A DNA stretch of 64,000 nt. Source: CAYPTB01 sp964413535. GTDB taxonomy: Bacteria > Planctomycetota > UBA1135 > GCA-002686595. Shown one piece after another: positions 34,419-43,465 of this stretch. The notes under the pieces are model-generated. The model was not told where the DNA came from, did no database searches, and saw nothing but the letters and a program-made list of their open reading frames with translations. The first letter of the stretch is position 1. Every line of letters starts with the position of its first letter. The DNA lies in contig CAYPTB010000061.1 in NCBI GenBank assembly GCA_964413535.1, positions 1 to 64,000 of the forward strand, written 5' to 3'. The translations under genes were made by a program, and so were the position numbers.

Positions 34419-37229
34419 CTACTCCGCGAGCCTTCCCTCTTCGTCCGCGCGGAGCGGGGCGGGGAAGCCCTCGGCTTCGAGCTGGGGCAACACCGTGCGG
34501 GCGTCGCCGACGAGCACGACGCACAGCTTCGACCAGTCGAAGAGCCCCGAGCGGGCGTACGCGTTCGCCGCCTCCAGGCGCACGAGGTCGAGCAGCGCCT
34601 GGTCGCGCGCGAGCGCGTCGAGCGGCCTTCCGTTCGCGACGAGCCTCGCGAACGCGTCCGCCACGGCGTCGGTCGTGCCGAACGACTCCATCAGGTCCGT
34701 GCGCGCGCTCTCGAGCGCCTTGTCGAGCTCGGAAGCCGTGACGTCGCCCCCCGCGATACCGTCCAGCTCGCGTCGGAACTCCGCGAGCGCCACGCCCGTG
34801 ACGGCGGTCTTCACCGACGCCGAGGCGGAGAAGAAAGACTGCGGGCCTTCCTGCGCGATGCGGCTCCCCGCCCCGTAGGCATAGCCGTTCCGCTCGCGCA
34901 GGTTCATGTTGAGCCGACTCGTGAAGCTGCCGCCGAGCGCCGTGTTCAGGGCCGTGCACAGAGCGCGCTCGGGGTCGGCGAGCGGCGCGATCGGGCGCAG
35001 GAGGTAGACGACGGTCTGCGGCGAATCGGGCCGATCGACGAGGACGATGCGACCGGCGCGCGCGTCGGAGAGCGGGGGCTCCGCCGTTTGGAACGCGCGC
35101 TCCTCGTCGTCCGTGTGAGCCGCATCGCGCGGGCCCCGGGCGCCCACGCGCGTGGCGAGGTCGTGGAAGCGCGCTTCGAGCAGCCGGACGAGCTCGTCCG
35201 CGTCGAAGTCGCCGGCGAAGACCATGCGCGCCCGCGTTCCGTCGAGGAGCGCGGGACAGGCGCTCTGCACGTCGGAGAGCTCGAGCCCGGAGACCGTTCG
35301 TTCGTAGCCCTCGACGGGTCGGCCCCGGTGCTCGTCGCCGCCGAAGACGAGCGCGCGCGCCGCCAGCGCAGCGACACGGCGCGGGTCGTCGCCGCGCGTC
35401 TTGATGTCGCCGAGCACGAGCGTCTTCTCGCGCTCGAAATCCAGGGCCGCGAGGTTCGGCTCGAAGACGAGCTCGGCGAAGCGGTCGAGCGTCTCGACCA
35501 GCCGCGCGGAGAGACCGCTGACGGCGACCTCGAGCTCATCGCGACTCGCGCCGGCCACGAGCGAGGCGCCGAGCGACTCGACCGCTTCGGCCCACGCGAC
35601 GGTGTCGAGTCCGGCCGCGCCCTGGTTCAACATGCGCGCGGTGAGCGACGCGAGACCCGCGCGCTCGGCCGGGATGCGGCCTTCGCCGCCCTGCACGAGG
35701 AGCTTCCCGGCGAAGAGCCGCGTCCCGGGTCGCTCGAGCAAGTGGACCGCGATCCCGTTCGTGAGCCTGCGCGTCACGGGCGTGGGCGGAGCGAAGGCAC
35801 GCTGCGCGAGGTCCGCGGGACGTTCGTCGAGCGAGCCGGCGGGCTCCCACGTCGTCGCGCCCGCGCCGGAGACCTCCGCCAGCGTGCCCGTCTCGCGCTC
35901 GCCGGCCGGCAGCACGCGCAAGCTGATGCGGCCCGGACCCAGGACGCGCGCCGCCCAGGTGCGCACGTCCTCCGGCTCGAGCGACCGATAGCGCTCGAGG
36001 TCGCGCTGGAAGCCGTCCGCCACGCCGAACGCGCGCAGGTACTGGTTCATCGCGTCCGCGCGCGCGAGCAGGTCCTCGGCGCGCTCCAGGAATCCGCGCT
36101 CGATCTGCGCCTTCACGCGCGCGAGCTCCGCCGCGCGCGCCCCGCGCTCGTCGTCGTCCGCGGGCTCGCGCAGATAGGCCGAGAGGACGCCATGGACCTC
36201 GGACTCGATCGCGTCCAGGCTCGCGTCGGGAGCGGCCAGGACCTCGACGTGGAACTCCGAGCCGAGGTCGCCCGACGCCTGGGAGGCGTCGACTTCCTGC
36301 GCGAGGCCGGTGTCGATCACGAGCCGCTCGACGAGCCGCGAGGCCGAGCCGTCGGCGAGGATCGCGGCCAGGACGTCCAACGCGGCGTCGCCCTCGGTCA
36401 TGGCGCGCGGCGAGGGCCAGACCAGCACGAGCTTCTCGAGCTCGACGTCGTCGTAGGTGACGGCGCGCGTCTCGCCGAGCAGCGTGGCGGGCTCGGCGGC
36501 GGCGTGCGCCGGCACGGGCTTGGGCGCGATCGCGCCCAGCGTGCGCTCGATCAGCTCCTTCGCCTCCTCCCGCTCGAAGTCGCCCGCGACGACGACGCTC
36601 GCGTTCGCGGGAACGTAGTAGGTGCGGAAGAACGCGAGCACGTCCGCGAGCTCGGCCGCCTCGAGATCCTCGTGGCTGCCGATGACCGAGTGGCGGTAGG
36701 GATGGCCCGCGGGGTAGAGCAGCTCGGGCAGCAGCAGCTCCACGCGTCCGTACGGCACGTTCTCGATCGACTGGCGGCGCTCGTTCTGAACGATGTCGCG
36801 CTGCGCGTCGAGCTTCTCGACCGTCATGGCCAGGTCGAGCGTCTCGAAGCGGTCGGCGTCGAGCCACAGGAGCGTGGGCAGGAGCGCGCTCGGTCCCTGG
36901 CTGAAGTAGTTCGTGCGGTCCTGGCTCGTGGTCGCGTTGTTGAAGCCGCCGCCGGCTTCCATGATCTCGTCGAACTGGCTGCCCGGCACGCGCTCCGTGC
37001 CCATGAACATCAGGTGCTCGAAGAGGTGCGCGAAGCCCGTGCGGCCCGGCTCCTCGTCCTTCGAGCCGACGGCGAACCAGGTGTCGATCACGACCTTCGG
37101 CAGCGCGTGGTCCTCGTGCAGCGTCACGCGCAAGCCGTTCTCGAGCACATAAGTCTCCGCGGGGTAGGAGACGACGCCGTCCTGGGCCGAGAGGGCGAGC
37201 GCGAAGGCGAAGCACAGCGGGGAAATCAT
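34419..37229 (-). CDS. Double M16 zinc metallopeptidase, exported
   Basis: A 936-residue protein containing two M16 halves in one chain. The N-terminal half carries the inverted zinc motif HLFEH (H68, E71, H72) in GFAHLFEHLMFMGT, with a downstream glutamate expected near ENVPYGRVE. The C-terminal half (from about 470) has the M16 fold (GKLLVQGGEGRIPAERAGLASLTARML) but no HxxEH, as is normal for the inactive partner. A short signal (PLCFAFALALSAQ) predicts export. The ATG at 37229 has GAGGA just upstream and a TATCAT hexamer 25 bases before it as a plausible -10. It degrades peptides, presumably in the periplasm. Its operon partner is the YceH-family gene. Confidence 0.92.
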   Translation of the reverse strand: MISPLCFAFALALSAQDGVVSYPAETYVLENGLRVTLHEDHALPKVVIDTWFAVGSKDEEPGRTGFAHLFEHLMFMGTERVPGSQFDEIMEAGGGFNNATTSQDRTNYFSQGPSALLPTLLWLDADRFETLDLAMTVEKLDAQRDIVQNERRQSIENVPYGRVELLLPELLYPAGHPYRHSVIGSHEDLEAAELADVLAFFRTYYVPANASVVVAGDFEREEAKELIERTLGAIAPKPVPAHAAAEPATLLGETRAVTYDDVELEKLVLVWPSPRAMTEGDAALDVLAAILADGSASRLVERLVIDTGLAQEVDASQASGDLGSEFHVEVLAAPDASLDAIESEVHGVLSAYLREPADDDERGARAAELARVKAQIERGFLERAEDLLARADAMNQYLRAFGVADGFQRDLERYRSLEPEDVRTWAARVLGPGRISLRVLPAGERETGTLAEVSGAGATTWEPAGSLDERPADLAQRAFAPPTPVTRRLTNGIAVHLLERPGTRLFAGKLLVQGGEGRIPAERAGLASLTARMLNQGAAGLDTVAWAEAVESLGASLVAGASRDELEVAVSGLSARLVETLDRFAELVFEPNLAALDFEREKTLVLGDIKTRGDDPRRVAALAARALVFGGDEHRGRPVEGYERTVSGLELSDVQSACPALLDGTRARMVFAGDFDADELVRLLEARFHDLATRVGARGPRDAAHTDDEERAFQTAEPPLSDARAGRIVLVDRPDSPQTVVYLLRPIAPLADPERALCTALNTALGGSFTSRLNMNLRERNGYAYGAGSRIAQEGPQSFFSASASVKTAVTGVALAEFRRELDGIAGGDVTASELDKALESARTDLMESFGTTDAVADAFARLVANGRPLDALARDQALLDLVRLEAANAYARSGLFDWSKLCVVLVGDARTVLPQLEAEGFPAPLRADEEGRLAE

Positions 37230-37349
37230 GGGATCCTCGGTTCGGGGTGGGCGGATGATAGCGGAGCAACCGACCGACACTCGACGGCGTGGCGATACGT
37301 CGCCCGAGAACGGCTCGATCGCTCCATCCCCGTCGCCGGGGGGCGGTGC

Positions 37350-37484
37350 TACCGTTCGCGCATGGCCCTTCCTCGGAACCCCGGCTGGCCTTCGCTCGAA
37401 GCGCTCCCGCTGGCGCGCGCAGGCGCGTGGCGGACGGCGAAGCCACGCGCGCCGGCGCACCGCGCTCGCGGCGACGCGGCTTGA
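37350..37484 (+). other. Possible promoter and short upstream ORF of the glucoamylase gene
   Basis: TACCGT (37350-37355) is followed by six bases and an ATG at 37362, opening a 40-codon frame that ends at 37484, seven bases before the glucoamylase ATG. The geometry matches the TANNNT-N6-start pattern seen before the phosphatase and MarC genes. The encoded peptide (MALPRNPGWPSLEAL...) has no recognisable features and may be a leader peptide or chance. Confidence 0.25.
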
Positions 37485-37491
37485 GCGCGCC

Positions 37492-38781
37492 ATGGCCGCC
37501 ACGGACACCGCGGAGACGCTCGAGGCGATCCAGCGCTGCACCTTTCGCTACTTCGTCGAGGGCATCAGCCCGAGCACCGGTCTGATTGCCGACAACACGC
37601 GCGCGGGCGCGCACGCGAGCATCACCGCGACGGGGCTCGGCCTCGCCGCCTACGTCGTGGGAGTGGAACGCGGGCTGATGGAACGGGCCGACGCGCTCGG
37701 GCGCACGCTCACGCTCCTGCGCTTCCTGCGCGACGCCGAACAGGGCGTTGGAGCCGATGCGACCGGCCACCGCGGCTTCTACTACCACTTCCTCGACATG
37801 GCGCACGGACGGCGCGCGGGGCGCTGCGAGCTCTCCATCATCGACACGGGCTTCCTGCTCGCCGGCATCCTGACGGCCGCGACGTACTTCGACGGCGACG
37901 ATCGGGACGAGACGGAGCTGCGCGCGCTCGCCGCGGAGCTGTACGAACGCGTGGACTGGCAGTGGGCGATGAACGACGGCCCCACGCTCACGCACGGCTG
38001 GAAGCCCGGGTGCGGCTTCCTCCACTACGACTGGGAGGGTTACAGCGAAGCGCTGCTCTTGTACGTGCTGGGGCTGGCTTCCCCCACCCATCCGCTGCCG
38101 CCCGCGAGCTATCGCCGTTGGACCTCGACCTACCAGTGGGAGAACCTCTACGGTCGCCAGTTCCTGTACGCGGCGCCGCTCTTCATCCATCAGCTCTCGC
38201 ACGTCTGGATCGACTTCCGCGGCATCCAGGACGAGTTCATGCGCGAGAAGAAGAGCGACTACTTCGAGAACAGCGCGCGCGCGACGCACGTGCAGCGCGA
38301 GCACGCGATCCGCAATCCACTGCGCTTCGAGGGCTATGGCCGCAACGGTTGGGGCGTCACCGCCTCCGACGGTCCCGGGCCAGCGCGGCGCGTCGTCGAC
38401 GGCAGGGAGCGCGAGTTCTACGGCTACGTCGCGCGCGGCGTGCCGTACGGCCGCGACGACGGCACGCTCGCGCCGTGGGCCGTGCTCGCGTCGCTCCCGT
38501 TCGCCCCGGAGATCGTGTTGCCGGCCCTCGAGCACTTCAAGTCGACCTATCCGGCCTTGCTCGAGGGCGAGCACATGCTGCCGAGCTTCAATCCGAGCTT
38601 CGCCGTCGACGGAAGTCCCTGGATCTGTCCCTCGCTCTTCGGCGTGGACCACGGTCCGCTCTTCCTGATGATCGAGAACCACCGCTTTGGATTCCTCTGG
38701 CGGCTCATGCGCGCATGTCCGGCGGTCGTCACGGGCTTGCGCCGCGCAGGCTTCCAGAACGGTTGGTTGGAGGACGCATGA
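37492..38781 (+). CDS. Glucoamylase-family (PF10091-type) protein
   Basis: A 429-residue protein of the glucoamylase-like family found in bacteroidete and planctomycete genomes. The (alpha/alpha)6 toroid features are visible: CTFRYFVEGISPSTGLIADN at the start, GRCELSIIDTGFLLAGIL, THGWKPGCGFLHYDWEGYSEALLLYVLGLASP, and a late VDGSPWICPSLFGVDHGP. Acidic residues in DWEGYSE and HYDW are candidates for catalysis. There is no signal peptide, unusual for a family that is often exported. The ATG at 37492 matches the family start. The stop overlaps the next ATG (ATGA at 38778). It probably hydrolyses alpha- or beta-glucans; substrate unproven. Confidence 0.85.
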   Translation: MAATDTAETLEAIQRCTFRYFVEGISPSTGLIADNTRAGAHASITATGLGLAAYVVGVERGLMERADALGRTLTLLRFLRDAEQGVGADATGHRGFYYHFLDMAHGRRAGRCELSIIDTGFLLAGILTAATYFDGDDRDETELRALAAELYERVDWQWAMNDGPTLTHGWKPGCGFLHYDWEGYSEALLLYVLGLASPTHPLPPASYRRWTSTYQWENLYGRQFLYAAPLFIHQLSHVWIDFRGIQDEFMREKKSDYFENSARATHVQREHAIRNPLRFEGYGRNGWGVTASDGPGPARRVVDGREREFYGYVARGVPYGRDDGTLAPWAVLASLPFAPEIVLPALEHFKSTYPALLEGEHMLPSFNPSFAVDGSPWICPSLFGVDHGPLFLMIENHRFGFLWRLMRACPAVVTGLRRAGFQNGWLEDA

Positions 38782-40313
38782 GCGCGCGCTCGCACGAAGC
38801 GTGGATCGGACCCAAGCCCCGGGACCGCGCGAACGAGGAGCTCGTCGCGAACGTCCGGCCGCCGGACTGGACGAACCCGGCTCCCGCCCCGCGCTACAAC
38901 CTCGTCGTGATCGGCGCGGGCACGGCGGGACTCGTCGCCGCGGCCGGCGCCGCTCGGCTCGGCGCCAAGGTGGCCCTGGTCGAGAAGGACCTGATGGGCG
39001 GCGACTGCCTCGTCGCCGGCTGCGTGCCCTCGAAGGCGATCATCCGCTCGGCGCGCTGGTGCGCCGAGCTCTACCGCGCCGCGGACTTCGGCGGCGACGG
39101 CCGGACGCGCGTGGCCGTCGATTTCGGCAAGGCGATGGAGCGCATGCGCCGCATCCGCGCGCAGGTCAGCCACCACGACTCCGCGGAGCGCTTCCGCGAG
39201 CTCGGGGTCGACGTGTTCTTCGGCGAGGCTTCGTTCCAGGACGCGCGCACGGTAAGGGTCGGAGACGCGCGGCTCTCGTTCGCGAAGGCCGTCGTCGCCA
39301 CGGGCACGCACGCCGCGCGCCCGTCGATCGAAGGCCTGGAGGAAGCCGGCTACCTCACGAACGAGAACGTGTTCGAGCTCACCGAGCGCCCAAAGCGCCT
39401 GTTGGTCGTGGGCGGCGGTCCGCTCGGCTGCGAATTGGCCCAGGCCTTCCGCCGGTTGGGTTGCGAGGTGACGCTCGTCCACAAGACGCCCCACTTCCTG
39501 CCGCACGAGGAGCGCGACGCGGCCCAGATCCTCGCCCACTCGCTCGAGCGCGACGGGATCCACGTGCAGCTCGACACGGAGCTCCTGCGCGTCGAGGCGA
39601 GCGGTGCGGAGAAGCGCGCGCTCCTGAAGAGCCAGGACCACGAGTCGACCGTCGCCGTGGACGAGATCCTGGTCGGCGCCGGACGCGCGCCGAACGTCGA
39701 CGGACTCGGCCTCGAGGCGGCCGGCGTGCGCTTCGACCGCGGGCAAGGCGTGCACGTGGACGACTTCATGCGGACGAGCAACCCGCGCATCTACGCCGCC
39801 GGCGACGTCGCCCTCGAGCACAAGTACACGCACATGGCCGACGCGACCGCGCGGATCGTCGTCCAGAACGCGCTCTTCCTCGGACGCAAGCGTCTGAGCC
39901 GGCTCACGATCCCCTGGTGCACGTACACGGATCCCGAGATCGCCCACGTCGGCCTGTACGTGCGCGAGGCGTTCGAGCGCGGCATCGCAGTGCGGACGTT
40001 CACGGTCCCGATGAGCGACGTGGATCGCGCGGTCACCGACGACGAAGGGGAGGGCTTCGTCAAGATCCACGTGAAGGAGCGCAGCGACGAGATCCTCGGC
40101 GCCACGATCGTCGCGCGCCACGCGGGGGAGATGATCAACGAGATCTCCCTGGCGATGGTGGCCAAGGTCGGCCTGAAGACGCTCGGCCGCGTGATCCACT
40201 CCTATCCCACACAGGCCGAGGCCATCCGCAAGGCGGCCGACCTCTACGCGGGATCGCGTCTCACTCCCTTCGTCCGAAGGCTCTCGACCCGCTGGCTGGC
40301 CTGGACCCGCTGA
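38778..40313 (+). CDS. Mercuric-reductase-like FAD/NAD(P) disulfide oxidoreductase
   Basis: A 511-residue flavoprotein of the class I pyridine nucleotide-disulfide oxidoreductase family. FAD site VVIGAGTAG (43-51), redox pair C77/C82 in DCLVAGCVPSK, NAD(P) site VVGGGPLGCE and second FAD motif IYAAGDVA are present. At the C-terminus the usual HAHPT reads HSYPTQAE, as in many proteins annotated as mercuric-reductase-like; there is no N-terminal heavy-metal domain and no C-terminal cysteine pair, so mercury reduction is unlikely. It overlaps the glucoamylase-family gene by four bases (ATGA), an odd pairing that suggests a shared, unrecognised pathway. Cytosolic. Confidence 0.9.
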   Translation: MSARSHEAWIGPKPRDRANEELVANVRPPDWTNPAPAPRYNLVVIGAGTAGLVAAAGAARLGAKVALVEKDLMGGDCLVAGCVPSKAIIRSARWCAELYRAADFGGDGRTRVAVDFGKAMERMRRIRAQVSHHDSAERFRELGVDVFFGEASFQDARTVRVGDARLSFAKAVVATGTHAARPSIEGLEEAGYLTNENVFELTERPKRLLVVGGGPLGCELAQAFRRLGCEVTLVHKTPHFLPHEERDAAQILAHSLERDGIHVQLDTELLRVEASGAEKRALLKSQDHESTVAVDEILVGAGRAPNVDGLGLEAAGVRFDRGQGVHVDDFMRTSNPRIYAAGDVALEHKYTHMADATARIVVQNALFLGRKRLSRLTIPWCTYTDPEIAHVGLYVREAFERGIAVRTFTVPMSDVDRAVTDDEGEGFVKIHVKERSDEILGATIVARHAGEMINEISLAMVAKVGLKTLGRVIHSYPTQAEAIRKAADLYAGSRLTPFVRRLSTRWLAWTR

Positions 40314-40324
40314 GCGCGGACTTC

Positions 40325-41788
40325 TCAGAACTGGAAGTAGATGTAGGGCGTCTCGCCCACGACCAGCACGGCGACACATCCCACGGCCAGGCCTACGACG
40401 ACGCCGACGAGCAGGGTCGGCATGCGGACGAACGCTCGGTGCGCCGCTTCGGTGATCGAGGGCGGCCAGAAGTGCGTCGCCGCTCCGCCCAGGAGCGCCC
40501 ACCAGGCGTACACGGGTACTTCCGCCAGTCCGAAGCTCCCGAAGCTGGTGAGCATGCTGCCGAGCTCGGCCATGTCGCTCGCGCGGATGAAGAGCAAGGA
40601 GAAGACGGTGAAGTGGAAGCAGAGCGCCCACGACAGGAAGCTCCTCACGAGGGAGGTGGAGAACTCGCGACCGCCGCGCCATTGCAACATGCGGCGCTCG
40701 AGGACCATCACGCAACCCTGCATCAGCCCGTAGATCACCCACAGCGAGCTCGCTCCGTGCCAGATGCCGATCAGGAGCATCGTCACCACCAGGTTGAAGG
40801 CGATGCGCCCCTCGCTCCCGCGCGAGCCTCCCAGCGGGAGGAAGACGTAATCGCGCACCCAGGTCGAGAGGGAGATGTGCCAGCGGCGCCAGAACTCGCG
40901 CACCGAGCGCGAGCGATAGGGCGTGAGGAAGTTCTCCGGCAGGTGGAAGCCGAACAAGCTGCTCGTGCCGATCGCGATGTCGGAGTAGCCGGAGAAGTCG
41001 AAGTAGATCTGGAACACGAAGCCGTAGAGCGCCACCACGTGGAAAGCGGGCGAGTACAGGTCGGGCTGAGCGTAGACGGGGTCGACGAGGTAACCGCCGA
41101 GAACGTCCGCGATCGCGACCTTCTTGAGCAGGCCGGTCGAGATGCGCCACAAGCCCTCGTGCAGTCGCGCACGGCTCTGGCGCGGACGCAGCTCGAGCTG
41201 CGGCAGGAACGTGGCGGCGCGCACGATCGGCCCGGCGACGAGCTGCGGGAAGAACGAGACGAACAGCGCGAACTCGAGCACGTTCTTGGCAGGCTTCAAA
41301 CTCCCGCGGTAGATGTCGATCGTGTAGGAGAGCGTCTGGAACGTGTAGAACGAGATGCCGACCGGCACGACGATGCGCATCAGGTTCGCGTCGAGCATCC
41401 ACGCCGGCACCAGCGACGCGCGCAGCGACCAGGGGTCGACGCCCATGCCCAAGGCATTCGCGGCGCCCTGCAGGCTCTCGAAGAACCAGTCGGTGTACTT
41501 GAAGAAGCCCAGGACCCCGAGGTTGCCGATCAGGCTCGCATACAAACCGCGTTTCATCCCGCGGCGATCGCCGCGCTCCGACGCGCGTTGGATCGCGTTG
41601 CCGCAGTACCAGTCGAGGACCGTCGAGAAGAACAACAGCCACAGGTACCAGAGCTCGTAGCAACCGTAGAAGTAGAGGCTCGCGACCCACAGCAGCGCCG
41701 TGCGCACGCCGCGCCGGTTGGCCGACCACCAGAAGAGCATCAGGACGACGCCCAGGAAGACCAGGAACTGGACGCTGTGGAAGTTCAC
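40325..41788 (-). CDS. MBOAT family O-acyltransferase (AlgI-like)
   Basis: A 487-residue membrane protein with about eleven helices. The AlgI/DltB pattern is clear: VGISFYTFQTLSYTIDIYRG, FPQLVAGPIVRA, FDFSGYSDIAIG, FWRRWHISLSTWVRDYVFLPLGGSR and the catalytic histidine block GIWHGASSLWVIYGL. It moves acyl groups across the membrane to a glycan or other exported polymer. The GTG start at 41788 overlaps the stop of the upstream SGNH-like gene as GTGA, so both are made together. The first helix starts within ten residues of this GTG, supporting it. Confidence 0.92.
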   Translation of the reverse strand: MNFHSVQFLVFLGVVLMLFWWSANRRGVRTALLWVASLYFYGCYELWYLWLLFFSTVLDWYCGNAIQRASERGDRRGMKRGLYASLIGNLGVLGFFKYTDWFFESLQGAANALGMGVDPWSLRASLVPAWMLDANLMRIVVPVGISFYTFQTLSYTIDIYRGSLKPAKNVLEFALFVSFFPQLVAGPIVRAATFLPQLELRPRQSRARLHEGLWRISTGLLKKVAIADVLGGYLVDPVYAQPDLYSPAFHVVALYGFVFQIYFDFSGYSDIAIGTSSLFGFHLPENFLTPYRSRSVREFWRRWHISLSTWVRDYVFLPLGGSRGSEGRIAFNLVVTMLLIGIWHGASSLWVIYGLMQGCVMVLERRMLQWRGGREFSTSLVRSFLSWALCFHFTVFSLLFIRASDMAELGSMLTSFGSFGLAEVPVYAWWALLGGAATHFWPPSITEAAHRAFVRMPTLLVGVVVGLAVGCVAVLVVGETPYIYFQF

Positions 41789-43062
41789 CGGGGAGCGGAC
41801 TCCGCGGCGTCCGAGGTCGGCATCGCGAACGGGCTCCGTCCGAAGGCTCTCGTGCGCGGCCGCGCCGCGCGCCCTTCCGCGAGGTCGTCGATCAAGCCTT
41901 CGCTCTGCAGGCGACGCAGGATGCCGAGCGCGATGACCTCGTGCCCGGCTTCCGACCAGTGCGTGCCGTCCGCCATGGTGTGGTGTGGCCGGTCGGGCCC
42001 CATGCGGCTGACCTCGTCGAAGAAGTTCCACGTCGCGAGGCCGCGCTCGTGCAACCATTCCTCGAGCGACTCGGAGGGCTCAGCGCGCGGCGTCCCAACG
42101 GGCGGCGCCCCCGACGACTGGTTGTTGCGCAGGTAGCGCTGCCACTCGTCGTCGGTCCCCATCGCGATTTCCGGGAGGACCAGCACGCGCAGCTCGATCC
42201 CCCGCCGCAGACACTGCTCGTTCAGCGCCTCGGCCTCGTCCAGCGTGGCCGCGATCATCCCCTCGATCGCGGGCGGATTCGCCATCTTCGAAACGGTCCA
42301 GCGCTGGATGTCGAGGCCGCGGTCGGAGGCCGCCTGGAACTTCGCGCGGTGTCGGCGGTAGATCCCCGACCAGGCGTTGCAGGCCTGGTGCACGCCCGCG
42401 ACGAAGGGCAACGCCGCCGCGGGCCAGCCCGCCGCCACGTCCTTCGGCAAGAAGTCGTCGGCGCCGGCGCCATAGCGCACCTGGTTCACCGCGGGAGACG
42501 GATCGAGCATCAACTGCGCTCCGGGCCCGGCCACGACGAAGACGAGGTCGGGCTCGAGCGCGTCGAGCAAGAGCGCCGCCCTGCGACAGGCCTGCAGCGT
42601 CGAGTAGCCCATCACGGACCCGTTGATCACGCGCACCGCGCCCGGCGCTTCGCTCTGGAGCAACTCCTCGAGGTGGTAGTTCCAGAGCCACTCCTGGCGC
42701 GCGCCGCCGGCGCCGTAGAGCTGTGACTGGCCGAAGCCCGCGATGCGCACCTCGTCGAGCGGCGCGTCCTCGGGGATGTCCGGGTTGCGATTCCCGAAGC
42801 GGTCGAGACGCGTGCCGAACTCCGAGTTCTCGAAGTGCGGACGGCCCGTCCAGGTCAGGCGCTCGTCGCGCATGATCGCGCTCTGGCCGTCGTCCGCGCC
42901 CTGCGCCGAGTCACGCCGCGCGACCTCGAAGTCGACCAGCAGGACGCCCCCGAACACGCCGACGAGGACGACCAAGAGCCGCACGATCATCGGAGATCGC
43001 CGCACCGGCCGCGGATCGCTCCCGTCCTCGGGATCGCCGTATCGCTCGTCGTGGGTGGTCAT
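41785..43062 (-). CDS. SGNH/AlgJ-like acetyl-transfer partner of the MBOAT protein
   Basis: A 425-residue protein with one N-terminal membrane helix (IVRLLVVLVGVFGGVLLV) and an extracytosolic SGNH-like domain. Block I reads IAGFGQSQLYGAGG, with Ser in the nucleophile position but Gly-Gln instead of Gly-Asp, and the catalytic Asp-His pair is visible in DGTHWSEAGH. INGSVMGYSTLQ is the block II Gly region and LVFVVAGPGAQLMLDP the block III-like loop. Its role is probably to transfer the acyl group delivered by the MBOAT protein to the polysaccharide. ATG 43062 has only a weak purine stretch upstream. Confidence 0.78.
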   Translation of the reverse strand: MTTHDERYGDPEDGSDPRPVRRSPMIVRLLVVLVGVFGGVLLVDFEVARRDSAQGADDGQSAIMRDERLTWTGRPHFENSEFGTRLDRFGNRNPDIPEDAPLDEVRIAGFGQSQLYGAGGARQEWLWNYHLEELLQSEAPGAVRVINGSVMGYSTLQACRRAALLLDALEPDLVFVVAGPGAQLMLDPSPAVNQVRYGAGADDFLPKDVAAGWPAAALPFVAGVHQACNAWSGIYRRHRAKFQAASDRGLDIQRWTVSKMANPPAIEGMIAATLDEAEALNEQCLRRGIELRVLVLPEIAMGTDDEWQRYLRNNQSSGAPPVGTPRAEPSESLEEWLHERGLATWNFFDEVSRMGPDRPHHTMADGTHWSEAGHEVIALGILRRLQSEGLIDDLAEGRAARPRTRAFGRSPFAMPTSDAAESAPR

Positions 43063-43449
43063 GCTCTCGCGAACGGCTCAGGCAAGCCCCGGCCGCTCGT
43101 CGCCCGCGCTTCGATCGCGGCGTGGCTCCCGGAGCTCCCCTTCCACGACCTCGGCTGGGCGCAGCACATCCGGGCCGCCGAAGGCTCCGAGGACCACCGT
43201 GCGCATGCGGCCCACTTTCTAACCGCGCGCGTCGACGCGTTCCAGCAGATGGCCACGTGGGCGAAGTCCGCTCCGAAGCTCCTCGGCAGGACGGATCACC
43301 CGCCGCGCGACGGTCGGCGCGAGCGGAGAGCGTCGCGACCGAGTGCCGAAGTCGAGTCGCCCTCGCCAGAACGGGTCACGGGTCCGTCTTCGCTGCAGGG
43401 CGCCATGGGCCGTCGTCGTCGTAGGGTCCGAGTCGAGGATGGGCGCCCG
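43063..43449. other. Divergent intergenic region
   Basis: No gene is supported between the SGNH-like gene and the BatA-like gene. On the minus strand TAGAAA (about 43213-43218) could be a -10 box with a long leader for the SGNH gene. Open frames across it are shadows with biased composition. Confidence 0.3.
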
Positions 43450-43455
43450 TACAAT
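43450..43455 (+). promoter_or_regulatory. Candidate -10 box, near-leaderless
   Basis: TACAAT, ten bases before the TTG at 43466. The same hexamer lies 23 bases before the sigma-54 activator ATG (51006-51011). No ribosome site lies between it and the TTG. Confidence 0.35.
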
Positions 43456-43465
43456 CCCGAGCGTC

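Noticed and set aside
34080..37484. Very long open frame on the plus strand opposite the M16 peptidase
   Set aside because: Arg/Glu/His-rich composition typical of an antisense shadow in GC-rich DNA; the minus strand encodes a clear peptidase with zinc motif and ribosome site.
38778..40313. Mercury resistance
   Set aside because: The flavoprotein lacks an N-terminal heavy-metal domain and the C-terminal cysteine pair, and no merR/merT/merP genes are present.
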